64,000 bases of DNA, taken from assembly GCF_021462225.1 (NCBI RefSeq), contig NC_061797.1, positions 25,877,093 through 25,941,092 on the forward strand, written 5' to 3'. Within the stretch, counting starts at the first letter, position 1, and each line of letters starts with the position of its first letter. This stretch comes from Girardinichthys multiradiatus. Taxonomy: Eukaryota; Chordata; Actinopteri; Cyprinodontiformes; Goodeidae. The notes beneath the pieces were generated by a model. That model saw only the letters and a list, made by a program, of their open reading frames with translations. It was not told the DNA's origin and did not search any database. The translations under genes and the position numbers were made by a program. Shown piece by piece: positions 10,800 to 24,200 of this stretch.

Positions 10800-12952
10800 G
10801 TAAATACCTGCAGTTTGGCATTAAGAAGGCGATACATGTCACAGGTGGGCTAGACAGCTTATTTTTAGCCAACATTCGTGTTGTTTTTTGGTTTTTTGCT
10901 AACATATAAGACAATAAGCTAATGTTACCGTCCTCCATTTCATTACAATCCCGAACGAATGCTAAGCTGCTACTAGCTAACGGGGCTGACGGAGTCATGT
11001 ATTTTAAATCCTAACAATAGTCTTATCAGCCGTGTAACTAACTAACTGAATAGTTTAAAGATGTGCGTTAATATTTCCCCCCATTCAGCTGTTTATTTTG
11101 TCGCAAAGAGGGCAAGTTGCACTTGTATAACTTTAGCTGCTTTTGCTAACAGCTGCTCAATTGCTTTGCATCGCCTTACATTGTCATAGCAGCAACGGTA
11201 AAATTATTGTTCATCAAAACATAAAAATAAAGACATATATATTGTAATTGTGCCAGATTCTGCATTGCTAGCAATCTTTCATACGCAACCACTCGTAAAC
11301 TGACCAGGTGTAACACAATAACATCACATGGGTACAGATAAAAACATACAAAAGTGAAGTAAAGAAAACATGAGCATATACACTAAGATTAATTGGGATA
11401 TCCCATCAGGTGCTGTTTAATATCAGCCTTAAAGATAGCATGAATAAACATCCTTAATCGATGGAAAACGTGTTTAACTGACGACACAGTTTGTCCAAAT
11501 GTTTTGTGTATGTGGCACATCCGTCACCTTTAGTAATGGTCCTGGTACCAAGGCCACATCCAGTGCTTCTGTACATGTTTTTAACTGCATATTAGAAAAA
11601 GGCCGCTTGTCCAGATCTTGTATCTGTGCAGTCCTCCAGAGTTACCTCTAGAAGTGTTTTTAGATATATCAGATGTATCCCTCAGGGTTCCATTCATCTT
11701 TGGACAACATTCACTGATCTTACAAATCACAGAAGCATCATATGGAGCAACATTAAGCAAAGCCCAACTATAATTCATTTACTCCTGACCTGTATTTTAT
11801 ATTACATTTTTCAACTAATGGTTTTAATTTAAGCAGCTTTACAGGTTAATAGTAGATTCTAGAGCAATGCTTGGCACAGGATCTGGGCCAAGGTCACTTT
11901 GACATGTCAAATGGGAAAGTTTGGGATCGCACAAAAAACCTCAGATAAAGTGAACTCTCCTTGTTTCAAGTAAAGAACATAAACCGTTGAACCTGTCCCT
12001 CACAGCTCTTTTGAAAAGCATATTCAAGATTAACTTATGATGACTTTAGGCCAGTGAATGTTTTGGTATTACAAGTTTGATTAGATTCGGATTGTTGTGA
12101 TGATGTTCAGTTTAATATATATTCTTGCTTACAATTTATTAGATTGAAATATTTTGCAAAACAAACAAGTGTTGCTGCTCTATGATAATTTAATCACTGA
12201 TTGCAACTCAACCATAGCAGCAACTTAGTGCCTCCTAAACAGCTTAAAAGCATAATTAGGACCAGACCCTAAAAAAATAGGTTACAGTCAGGGAACCCTG
12301 CCAGACTGGAAATAGAAACCTAAAAAAAAGAATATAAATCATTTATTTTCATTATTAATTTTTTTTTACTTTAGATCTGTTGTTTTAAATGTATGCATAA
12401 CATGATATTCCTACACTCATATTTTTGATGACATTTGGTGGAGCTGTGCTGTTTGTTTTTTGGTTTCCATTTGTGTTTTGTCTTTATAACCCTATTGCAC
12501 TACAAAGCTTTTTGTTCCATTTAATGTATTTTAACAGTCATTCTTAAAAGTAAAAAGACTATTTAGGAAATAGTTATTTAACTATAAATGATTATTTGAA
12601 ATGTTAGTTATCTAATATGTAATCTCTTCCAGGAACCATTGCAGTTCCAAGAATGCGGTTGTGGAAATGTTATGTTGTCATCTCAATCCATGGCAATTTA
12701 ATTAACAGTTCTTGACAGTATTGGTTTTCCATGCCTTTCATTTCCCAGCTGCTGCTGTATACAACTACACAATCTTTTACTCTGTATTATTATTGGTCTT
12801 TTATATTTATGTTTTATTTCTTTGTTCAGACTTTAGTCAATTAGTGTTGATGCCTTTTTTTGTAATGTAAGGATCATTCATGGCACTTATGACACTGTTT
12901 GACTGTTTTCTTTATATTTTACTGATCTTTCTGTTGTTTCTCTTTCATATAG
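10800..12952 (+). other. copb1 intron 1
   Basis: An AT-rich intron between the inferred leader exon and the ATG-bearing exon, with a GT donor and a pyrimidine-rich tract before AG at 12951-12952. No other gene or clear mobile element is recognised. Confidence 0.5.
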
Positions 12953-13016
12953 GCATCTAATAGACCGCTCCATCCACGGGGATTCTTCTAAAAGGCCTTC
13001 AAACCCCAGCAGCAAA

Positions 13017-15208
13017 ATGACGGCTGCAGAAAATGTTTGTTACACTTTGATCAATGTTGCCTCTGACTCGGAGCCCCCTTCTGAAGTCAGCTTAAAAATA
13101 GATTTAGGTAAACCTTTTTATTATGGCCTTCCTAACCTGTGCTATGGAAGATAGGCCCTAATTTGCCTATAGTAAATAAAAACAGACTATTTAAGTCTAT
13201 GTATTTAATAATTTTTTAAGTAGCTTGTTTATATAATCTGATGTTAAGATGAAGTGGGTAATATGAACATCATTTCTCTTTTAGAAAAGGGAGAGATCAA
13301 AGCAAAAACCGAAGCCCTGAAGAAGGTCATCATCATGATCCTGAATGGTGAGAAGTTGCCTGGACTGCTGATGACCATTATTCGCTTTGTGCTGCCACTT
13401 CAAGACCACACCATAAAAAAGCTGCTGCTGGTTTTCTGGGAGATTGTTCCCAAAACAACTCCAGATGGCAAGCTGCTTCAGGAAATGATCCTGGTCTGTG
13501 ATGCTTACAGGAAGGTGAGCTCACTGTGATCTTAATCCTCATTTTTCATAAAGATTTGGTGTCATATCAAGATAACATCTGGATTCCAGTAGTTTAACAG
13601 TTTTGTGACTCGCTGGATTCAAACCTTAAACCTTAAAGATTTTGGCTCAGTTGTTCCCTACTCAAAGATATATAGTTTATCTCAGGTATTGAACTAAAAT
13701 TAGCTGAAATTATTTTATTTAATAAACAATTAATATTTTTAATATTATGCTTGGAGCATTTTGCTTTGGTTCTCTGTGCATTTAAAACATGAAAGCATAA
13801 ATTAACAGTAATCATTTAAAGAATTTCTTTTAATTTCAGGACCTGCAGCATCCCAATGAGTTCATCCGTGGCTCCACTCTCCGTTTCCTGTGCAAGCTGA
13901 AGGAGTCTGAGCTTCTTGAGCCTCTAATGCCGGCTATCCGGGCCTGCTTGGAGCACCGTCATAGTTACGTCCGCCGAAATGCTGTCCTGGCCATTTATAC
14001 CATCTATAGGTACCAACAGTGGGATATCTTGTTGCCCTTTCCATATGTTATTATCTATTGTTTATTTGTGAGTAATTAACTACTTTGTGTATTTTAGGAA
14101 CTTTGAACATCTCATCCCAGACGCTCCAGAGTTGATCCATGATTTTCTTGTCAATGAAAAAGATGCCAGCTGTAAGAGAAATGCTTTCATGATGCTGATT
14201 CATGCAGATCAGGTTTGAAGCATGTTAGCACACAGTCCTTTTACAGCAGGTTCTAGTGTTTATGCAGACCTAAGCTACATCATCGCTCCCCACAGGATCG
14301 AGCTCTGGATTACCTCAGCACATGTATTGATCAAGTTCACACTTTTGGTGACATCCTGCAGCTGGTCATTGTGGAGCTGATTTACAAGGTAGGTCCAGAG
14401 GCCGGTTTATCTAATTTTGGTTCTGAGAAAAACCAGCTTGTAGTAGAAAAATAACTATTTGAGCGTATGCTGTTCCGTGTGCTAGGTTTGCCATGCTAAC
14501 CCATCGGAGCGGGCCCGTTTTATCCGTTGCATCTACAACTTGCTGCAGTCTTCTAGCCCAGCTGTTAAGTATGAAGCTGCTGGGACTCTTGTAACTCTCT
14601 CCAGTGCTCCCACAGCCATTAAGGTACGTCCTTAACCTTTTACCTATGTAACTTTAGTAAACCAAATACAGTTAATACACTGCTGAATCATACTGGAGGT
14701 GCTTTTGAATTTTACATAATTTGTGTTTTGCTGGACTCCAGGCTGCTGCACAGTGTTACATTGATTTGATCATTAAGGAGAGCGACAACAATGTCAAACT
14801 GATTGTTCTCGATCGTCTGATTGAACTGAAGGATCATCCAACTCACGAGCGCGTACTTCAGGTAGGGTGATTTATGGATGATTTTTCTTCTAAAATTTTG
14901 TTCTAAAATTCAAAATATTTGTAGTTACATGAGGTGGTTTAATTTGTTTGGATATTTCTTTTTTAAATCCAGGACCTTGTAATGGACATCCTGCGTGTTC
15001 TCACCACTCCTGACCTGGAAGTCAGAAAGAAGACCTTACAGCTGGCTCTGGACCTTGTCTCATCTCGTAATGTGGAGGAGGTCTGTGTTTAAAAAGTGTA
15101 ATTTATTTATTTATTTATTTTTTTTGTATTTGGAAAGCTATGTATTTACATGAAACCACATATTCCATTTTTATAATATATACGATTGTCGTCAACAGTC
15201 ATATAAAT

Positions 15209-15242
<34 letters not shown>

Positions 15243-18200
15243 CTTACAAGTACAGGGTTTGTCCCAATATCTTGATTAGTCCAAATGGTAGAGATAGGAA
15301 CTATATACAACATAATGTGGGGAGCATATCATAGGAAACAGCGTTAAAGTTTTCACCGGTCAGGAGAGGGATTCATGACAAAAGGTTATAGAAACCCAGC
15401 TGTAAGCGGGGTTACATACTTTATCCATTTGTTCCATATTTAGTCAAACTTGTCTCTTTGGATATTGAGGGTATAGGTTGGCTTTTCCAACTTAAATATT
15501 TCCAGGGTAACATCCAACCAACCATCCAATGTAGCTGGATTGAACCATTTCCTAGTAATATTTTTCTTGGTCGCCACTAAAAGGATTTGCAATAGTTTCC
15601 TGTCAGCTTTCTGTTCCAGAACAGCAACATCAGAAAGGTAAAGAGTCACAAAATTAAACGTTATTTCAATTCCAAAGACTTGGTTTAAGATTTTGTGAAT
15701 GTTTCTCCAATAAGTGGCCAGTCTAGGATACCCCCCAAACCAGTGATAATAATTGACTTCTGCAGGACCACACTGCCTCCAGCATCATAATGCCCCATTC
15801 TTACATTTGTTCTGGGCTGGAGTCCTAAGATACATCACCAAGTTTTTCCAGCAGTGCTCTCTCCAGAACGAGCAACTAGTTGAAGACCTTTGGGTTCTCC
15901 AAATATGCTGTCAACTTTCTTCTAAAATAACACCTACTGCCTCATGTTTCCAATCTTGTTTTATATAGTGTATTGTCTTTATCAGCTGTAAACAAAGCGG
16001 TATAAATTTTCGAAATCAATTTATTTGACTTTGACCTGTTTGCTGATTCTAAAATCTTGTAAAATTCTGTGTCAGCTGCAGATAGTCCTGTAATTTTGCA
16101 ATTAGCAGTGAAGTTGTTACGTACCTGTCGATATCTAAAAAAGTCCTATTTCCTTAAGCCATATCTATTTTGCTTAACCTGGAAACTTTGAAAGATGTTC
16201 TTTTCTGTGAATGAGAGGTAGGTTTTAAAGCCCTTTTTTAATCCAGGATTGTTGTTTGTTTTTTCACTGGCAGATAGAAGCTGGGCTGTTTTGCAAATAT
16301 TGTGACATCTCTGTGTTTTTTAGTTGGTGATTGTTCTGAAGAAGGAGGTGATTAAAACGAACAATGTAACAGAACACGAAGACACTGATAAGTACAGACA
16401 GCTCCTGGTTCGCACTCTCCACTCGTGCAGCGTGCGCTTCCCTGACATGGCAGCTAACGTCATACCTGTGGTGAGTGTCTTATCTTTGCACCATGAGAAA
16501 ATCCTCTCTGAAATGTATTTCATGTATATAATTAGTTTAACAGACACCCAAATGAAGGTTTTTGTTTGATGCTTTAACTCCCAGCTGATGGAATTCCTGA
16601 GTGACACTAATGAGGCAGCTGCTGCTGATGTGCTGGAGTTTGTGAGGGAGGCCATCCAGAGGTTTGACAACTTAAGACCTCTGATCATTGAGAAGATGCT
16701 GGAAGTGTTTCATGCCATCAAAACTGTCAAGTAAGGCTCCAGAAATACATTTATTGGTCTACTATGTGGAGCCTTGATTAATTGTTTCATCATCTGATTG
16801 TTACAAAAGGCGGGTCAGATAACTTGTTTTATAGAAATTCATTTCACAGAGGGATTTATTTTAAGCTTTTTATTTATGATAATTATGGCTTACAGCTGAT
16901 GAAACTCTGCTTTTCAGCGATTAGAATATTAAAAGATCAATAAGAATGTATTTTTAATACAGAAATGTTGACATGGCTAATAATAAAATCATGGGGAAGA
17001 CTGCTGACTTGACAGTTGTCCAGCATGCCACGCCGAGTTGATGCAGTAATTCATGTAAAATGAGCCCCAACCAAGCCCAGAGTATATACACTGCTCAAAA
17101 AAATAAAGGGAACACTTAAACAACACAATATAACTCCAAGTAAATCAAACTTCTGTGAAATCAAACTGTCCACTCAGGAAGCAACACTGATTGACGATCA
17201 ATTTCACATGATGTTGTGTAAATGGAATAGACAACAGGGGGAAATCTTTGGTGATTAGCAAGACACACTTAATAAAGGAGTGGTTCTGCAGGTGGGGACC
17301 ACAGACCACTTCTCAGTACCTATGCTTTCTGGCTGATGTTTTGTTCACTTTTGAATGTTGGTGGTGCTTTCACACTCGTGGTAGCATGAGACGGACTCTA
17401 CAACCCACACAAGTGGCTCAGGTAGTGCAGCTCATCCAGGATGGCACATCAATGCGAGCTGTGGCAAGAAGGTTTGCTGTGTCTGTCAGCGTAGTGTCCA
17501 GAGCCTGGAGGCGCTACCAGGAGACAGGCCAGTACACCAGGAGACATGGAGGAGGCCGTAGGAGGGCAACAACCCAGCAGCAGGACTGCTACCTCCACCT
17601 TTGTGCAAGGAGGAACAGGAGGAGCTCTGCCAGAGCCCTGCAAAATGACCTCCAGCAGGCCACAAATGTGCATGTATCTGTACAAACGGTTAGAAACCGA
17701 CTCCATGAGGATGGTATGAAGGCCCGACGTCCACAAATGGGGGTTGTGCTCACAGTCCAACACCGTGCAGGACGCTTGGCATTTGCCAGAGAACACCAGG
17801 ATCGGCAAATTCGCCACTGGCGCCCTGTGCTCTTCACAGATGAAAGCAGGTTCACACTGAGCACATGTGACAGACGTTACAGAGTCTGGAGACACTGTGG
17901 AGAGCGATCTGCTGCCTGCAACATCCTTCAGCATGACCGGTTTGGCAGTGGGTCAGTAATGGTGTGGTCGCCAGAGGTAGCCTGACTGCCATTAGGTACC
18001 GAAATGAGATCCTCAGACCCCTTGTGAGACCATATGCTGGTGCGGTTGGCCCTGGGTTCCTCCTAATGCAGGACAATGCTAGACCTCATGTGGCTGGAGT
18101 GTGTCAGCAGTTCCTGCAAGATGAAGACATTGAAGCTATGGACTGGCTGAATCCAATTGAGCACATCTGGGACATCATGTCTCGCTCCATCCACCAACGT

Positions 18201-21200
18201 CACGTTGCACCACAGACTGTACATGAGGTAGCGGATGCTTTGGTCCAGGTCTGGGAGGAGATCCCTCAGGAGACCATCCGCCGTCTCATCAGGATCATGC
18301 CCAGGCGTTGTAGGGAGGTCATACAGGCACGTGGAGGCCACACACAATACTGAGCCTCATTTTGACTTGTTTTAAGGTCATTACATCAAAGTTGGATCAG
18401 CCTGTAGTGTGTTTTTCCACTTTAATTTTGTGTGTGACTCCAAATCCAGGCCTCCATTGGTTAATAAATTTGATTTCCATTGATGATTTTTGTGTGATTT
18501 TGTTGTCAGCACATTCAACTTTGTACAGAACAAAGTATTCAATGAGAATATTTCATTCATTCAGATCTAAGATGTGTTATTTGAGTGTTCCCTTTATTTT
18601 TTTTGAGCAGTGTATTTAGCACAATACTTAAACCATATGGAAATTAACTGCTAATGACCATAGCTGTTCTCTAAGACTGCAGTTCAGAAACTGCTACTTT
18701 ATGAAATTCAGTTCACACTTGTGTTGTTGAACAATTATTTAATCAACAGACCTGTTTTTTTTTTTTTCTGTTTTTAAGCAGGGGAGTTCACATCATCTGT
18801 GCAGCATTGTGAATGTTTGTGACCTTTGTCACCAATTCTTTGTTCCAGGATTTACAGGGGAGCACTTTGGATCTTAGGAGAATACTGTAGCACTAAGGAA
18901 GACATCCAGAATGTGATGACTGAAGTACGCAGGTCTCTGGGAGAGGTACGTTTGTTTATTGATATCTCTATGAGTTACTACCGATAGGATATGGTCTTTT
19001 TTTTTAGCTATATTAAAATTGACCTCGATGTTTGACATGTTACTTATTTGGACAGATCCCGATAGTAGAGAATGAGATAAAGAAAGAAGCAGGCGAGCTG
19101 AAGCCAGAGGATGAGGTAAGTGCAGCTCCAGCTCAGAAGTTGGTGACAGAGATGGGGACCTATGTGACACAGAGCGCCCTGAGCTCCTCCAGGCCTTCAA
19201 AGAAAGAAGAGGACAGGTAAAAAATGCACTCTGTAAATTAATTGTATCACAAGCTAACAATATTAATACAGATTTTTTTTTCAGGTTTTTTGAGTTTTCC
19301 ATATATCTCAGTCAGTATCTTTTTTTCCCAGACCACCACTCCGAGGATTCCTTATGGATGGAGACTTCTTTGTGGGAGCTTCCTTGGCCACAACACTCAC
19401 CAAATTGGCCCTGCGTTATGTTGCAATTGTTCAAGACAAAAAGAAACAAAATGTAATCAACTCTGCTTGTAAAGCCATTCATATCCCCCTTCAAATCCTC
19501 AGGTTGTTTCTCTAATCACCAACCTCTTTCTGTGAATCTTCAGTCGTTTGTTGCTGAAGCCATGCTGATCATGGTCACCGTGCTGCACCTGGGCAAGTCC
19601 TCCCTGCCCAAGAAGCCAATTACAGATGATGATGTGGAGCGCATCTCATTGTGCCTGAAGGTTCTGTCAGAATGCTCACCGCTTATGAATGACATTTTCA
19701 ACAAGGAGTGCCGCAGATCCCTGTCGCATATGCTCACCGTCAGGCTGGAGGAGGAGAAGCTGTCACAGAAGGTAATGATGGTTGAGTCACTGGGCTGAAC
19801 TCGGTATTTAATCTCCTCTCTATCATCAGCTGTGGGTGAAATCTAATTTTCCTGTTCTTGTTGTTATGCCAAGTCAACTTGATTTGTAATGGACATTTAA
19901 AAAAAGCAAAGACAGACCAACATGCTGCACATTAAACAGGTACAGAAATAAAGAAAAGAATAGAAAAAAACAAAAAAAAAAGAGTAAAATACAGGTAAAA
20001 GGATCAGTAGGAACACACAACGCAAATTATGAAAAGAAAGAAATTAATATCCTTATAATGCCAAGTAGAAGAGGAGGATTTTTAGTAGATTTAAACATGA
20101 ATTTATGGTTACAGCAACATCTTTGTTTTGTTGAGGGATGGATTTTTTTTAGCTCAATATTCATTTGTTTTAAAATTAACATTTTACAATAACGAGTTAT
20201 TTCAAGTGATTCACTTCTTATTAAGTCTTTGATAATATTACTAAATGAGAATGTATGATAGATATACAGGTGCTTCTCAAAATATTAGCATATTGTGATA
20301 AAGTTCATTATTTTCCATAATGTAATGATGAAAATTTAACATTCATATATTTTAGATTCATTGCACACTAACTGAAATATTTCAGGTCTTTTATTGTCTT
20401 AATACGGATGATTTTGGCATACAGCTCATGAAAACCCAAAATTCCTATCTCACAAAATTAGCATATTTCATCCGACCAATAAAAGAAAAGTGTTTTTAAC
20501 ACAAAAAACATCAACCTTCAAATAATCATGTACAGTTATGCACTCAATACTTGGTCGGGAATCCTTTTGCAGAAATGACTGCTTCAATGCGGCGTGGCAT
20601 GGAGGCAATCAGCCTGTGGCACTGCTGAGGTCTTATGGAGGCCCAGGATGCTTCGATAGCGGCCTTTAGCTCATCCAGAGTGTTGGGTCTTGAGTCTCTC
20701 AACGTTCTCTTCACAATATCCCACAGATTCTCTATGGGGTTCAGGTCAGGAGAGTTGGCAGGCCAATTGAGCACAATGATACCATGGTCAGTAAACCATT
20801 TACCAGTGGTTTTGGCACTGTGAGCAGGTGCCAGGTCGTGCTGAAAAATGAAATCTTCATCTCCATAAAGCTTTTCAGCAGATGGAAGCATGAAGTGCTC
20901 CAAAATCTCCTGATAACTAGCTGCATTGACCCTGCCCTTGATAAAACACAGTGGACCAACACCAGCAGCTGACACGGCACCCCAGACCATCACTGACTGT
21001 GGGTACTTGACACTGGACTTCTGGCATTTTGGCATTTCCTTCTCCCCAGTCTTCCTCCAGACTCTGGCACCTTGATTTCCGAATGACATGCAGAATTTGC
21101 TTTCATCCGAAAAAAGTAGTTTGGACCACTGAGCAACAGTCCAGTGCTGCTTCTCTGTGGCCCAGGTCAGGCGCTTCTGCCGCTGTTTCTGGTTCAAAAG

Positions 21201-24200
21201 TGGCTTGACCTGGGGAATGCGGCACCTGTAGCCCATTTCCTGCACACGCCTGTGCACGGTGGCTCTGGATGTTTCTACTCCAGACTCAGTCCACTGCTTC
21301 TGCAGGTCCCCCAAAGTCTGGAATCGGCCCTTCTCCACAATCTTCCTCAGGGTCCGGTCACCTCTTCTCGTTGTGCAGCGTTTTCTGCCACACTTTTTCC
21401 TTCCCACAGACTTCCCACTGAGGAGCCTTGATACAGCACTCTGGGAACAGCCTATTCGTTCAGAAATGTCTTTCTGTGTCTTACCCTCTTGCTTGAGGGT
21501 GTCAATAGTGGCCTTCTGGACAGCAGTCAGGTCGGCAGTCTTACCCATGATTGGGGTTTTGAGTGATGAACCAGGCTGGGAGTTTTAAAGGCCTCAGGAA
21601 TCTTTTGCAGGTGTTTAGAGTTAACTCGTTGATTCAGATGATTAGGTTCATAGCTCGTTTAGAGACCCTTTTAATGATATGCTAATTTTGTGAGATAGGA
21701 ATTTTGGGTTTTCATGAGCTGTATGCCAAAATCATCCGTATTAAGAGAATAAAAGACCTGAAATATTTCAGTTAGTGTGCAATGAATCTAAAATATATGA
21801 ATGTTAAATTTTCATCATGACATTATGAAAAATAATTAACTTTATCACAATATGCTAATATTTTGAGAAGGACCTGTAGATTGCATCAACATGTTGGGAG
21901 TTAAGACTGACAAAATAGGGTTGAAAATTTCTCCAGCTTTTACATGAATCGGAGAAAATAAGGTGGTGTCATTTTATACAGCCATGCTCTCGAATTAAAC
22001 TCCTTCAGCAGGTCTGGTCACAAAATATGAGAATTTACAATCATTTTTTTCACAGGCTTTAATTGTAAACCAGATTTATTGACTTCTTAGTGACAAGAAC
22101 ATAATCACTGAAGCGTTTTCTGTTTATAACACAAAAGCAACATCTGTAACCAGTTTGTTTTAATATAATTCCTGGTTGCTAACTATAACAAAGCTCACAC
22201 ACTGTAGGATTGTTGTGATAGATGATAATATAGATTAATAGGAAGTAAGAAGTGATAAAAGCAGTATTTCAGCTATCATCATCCAAGTATCTGCTGCACC
22301 AGTCTAATGTTTGAACAAACACTTTGTGTAATTTTAGAGTATAACTGAAATGTTTGGACACATCTGCTAATTTAAGTAATGACAAAGTATTTTTAAGAGC
22401 TCCGATCATCATAGAAATAAAGATGAATCTCTAATGTGTTCTTTTCCTAATCACAGAAAGAATCCGAGAAACGAAACGTGACGGTGCAAGCGGACGACCC
22501 GATCTCCTTCATGCAGCTCACAGCCAAAAACGAGATGACCTCCAAGGAGGATCAGTTTCAGCTCAGCCTGCTGGCTGCCATGGGTAACACTCAGAGGAAG
22601 GAGGCTGCGGACCCGCTAGCTTCAAAACTCAACAAGGTAAGCTACCAAGCTCTGCAGAGCAGCATAAAGAGGGTAACAAAACATGCTACCAAGGCTAACC
22701 TATCTATTTATTTACCGCAGAGGGCTCTGTTGTTTTTGTACAATTTCTTTTAAAGACATTGTTTTAAAATTCATTAACTATTAACAGAACCTGCTCAAAA
22801 TGAATGATTTGAAATATGTTTCAGTAGTTGCATCAAAAATGATGATTAAATGTATATTTGTCAAAACTAGGTGACCCAGCTGACTGGCTTCTCAGACCCA
22901 GTGTATGCTGAAGCCTATGTCCATGTTAACCAGTATGACATTGTGCTGGACGTGCTGGTGGTCAACCAAACAAGCGACACTCTTCAGAACTGCACTCTTG
23001 AGTTGGCCACTTTAGGTTTGTCTTCTTCATTTCCTTCTCAATGATTTTGTCTTCTGTCCCTGTGGTTTTATTCTAAGCTGAGCTTTTTATTTTATTCCTC
23101 AGGGGATCTCAAGTTGGTTGAAAAACCTTCACCTCTGACTCTGGCCCCTCATGATTTTGCAAACATTAAGGCTAATGTCAAGGTAGCCTCTACTGAGAAT
23201 GGGATTATATTCGGCAACATTGGTAAGAGAGTAACATCAGAAAATTAATTTGCTTTTGCTGGTGTAATGTTTTTAATTTGTTTGGTACCTTTTTTTTCCA
23301 GTCTATGATGTGTCTGGAGCTGCTAGCGACAGGAACTGCGTTGTCCTTAGCGACATTCATATTGACATCATGGATTACATCCAGCCGGCCTCCTGCACAG
23401 ATGCAGAGTTCAGACAGATGTGGGCGGAGTTTGAGTGGGAAAACAAGGTAAGCTTTGCTTTCCTGCTTCACCAGCTTCTGGAAATTTGATCAGTTTCTTT
23501 TATCCTATTTCATGTTATTTGCATTTAACAATTGCTAATATTTAAGAAATGTACAATGGTTTATGGTTTATAATCTGTTTTGTAGGTGACAGTAAACACC
23601 AACATCATTGATCTCAATGAATATCTACAGCATATCCTCAGGTCTACTAACATGAAGTGTTTGACACCTGAAAAGGTCAGTTACTATAAATATATAACTC
23701 ATAACAGGCTTTTTGTCTGCTGCTGCACTGTGGGTTTTTTTGTCATTATTGATTTTAAAGGACATAATACTTTTTTTGGTTGTTTGTATTTTTACTTGCT
23801 AGTAATCTCTTCTATAATCACTGGTTCATCCCTTAGCTGTTCATTTTACATAATTATACTAATTTGTCATCTCAGAATAGTTTTTAGTACTAATTTTCTT
23901 CCCTGTTGTTTTATGAAATAAACCAGGCACTCTCTGGCTTTTGCGGCTTCATGGCTGCCAACCTGTATGCTCGCTCCATCTTTGGAGAAGATGCTCTGGC
24001 TAATGTCAGCATCGAGAAGCCCATCCACCTGGGGCCTGACGCACCCGTCAACGGACACATACGCATCCGGGCCAAAAGTCAGGTGGGTCCCAGCTGCCGG
24101 GCACAGAGTTGGTAAAAATCTGGGAACTAAAAGCTCAGCTGAATTTATTGGCCCTGAATGCTTACCATGTAGATGATTTATCTTAAAGATTATTATTAAT

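Noticed and set aside
13633..13815. Small ORF in a copb1 intron
   Set aside because: AT-rich, no domain, lies between well-defined exons.
23223..23301. C/D-box snoRNA in short copb1 introns
   Set aside because: I looked for TGATGA and CTGA boxes at suitable spacing in the small introns and found no convincing pair.
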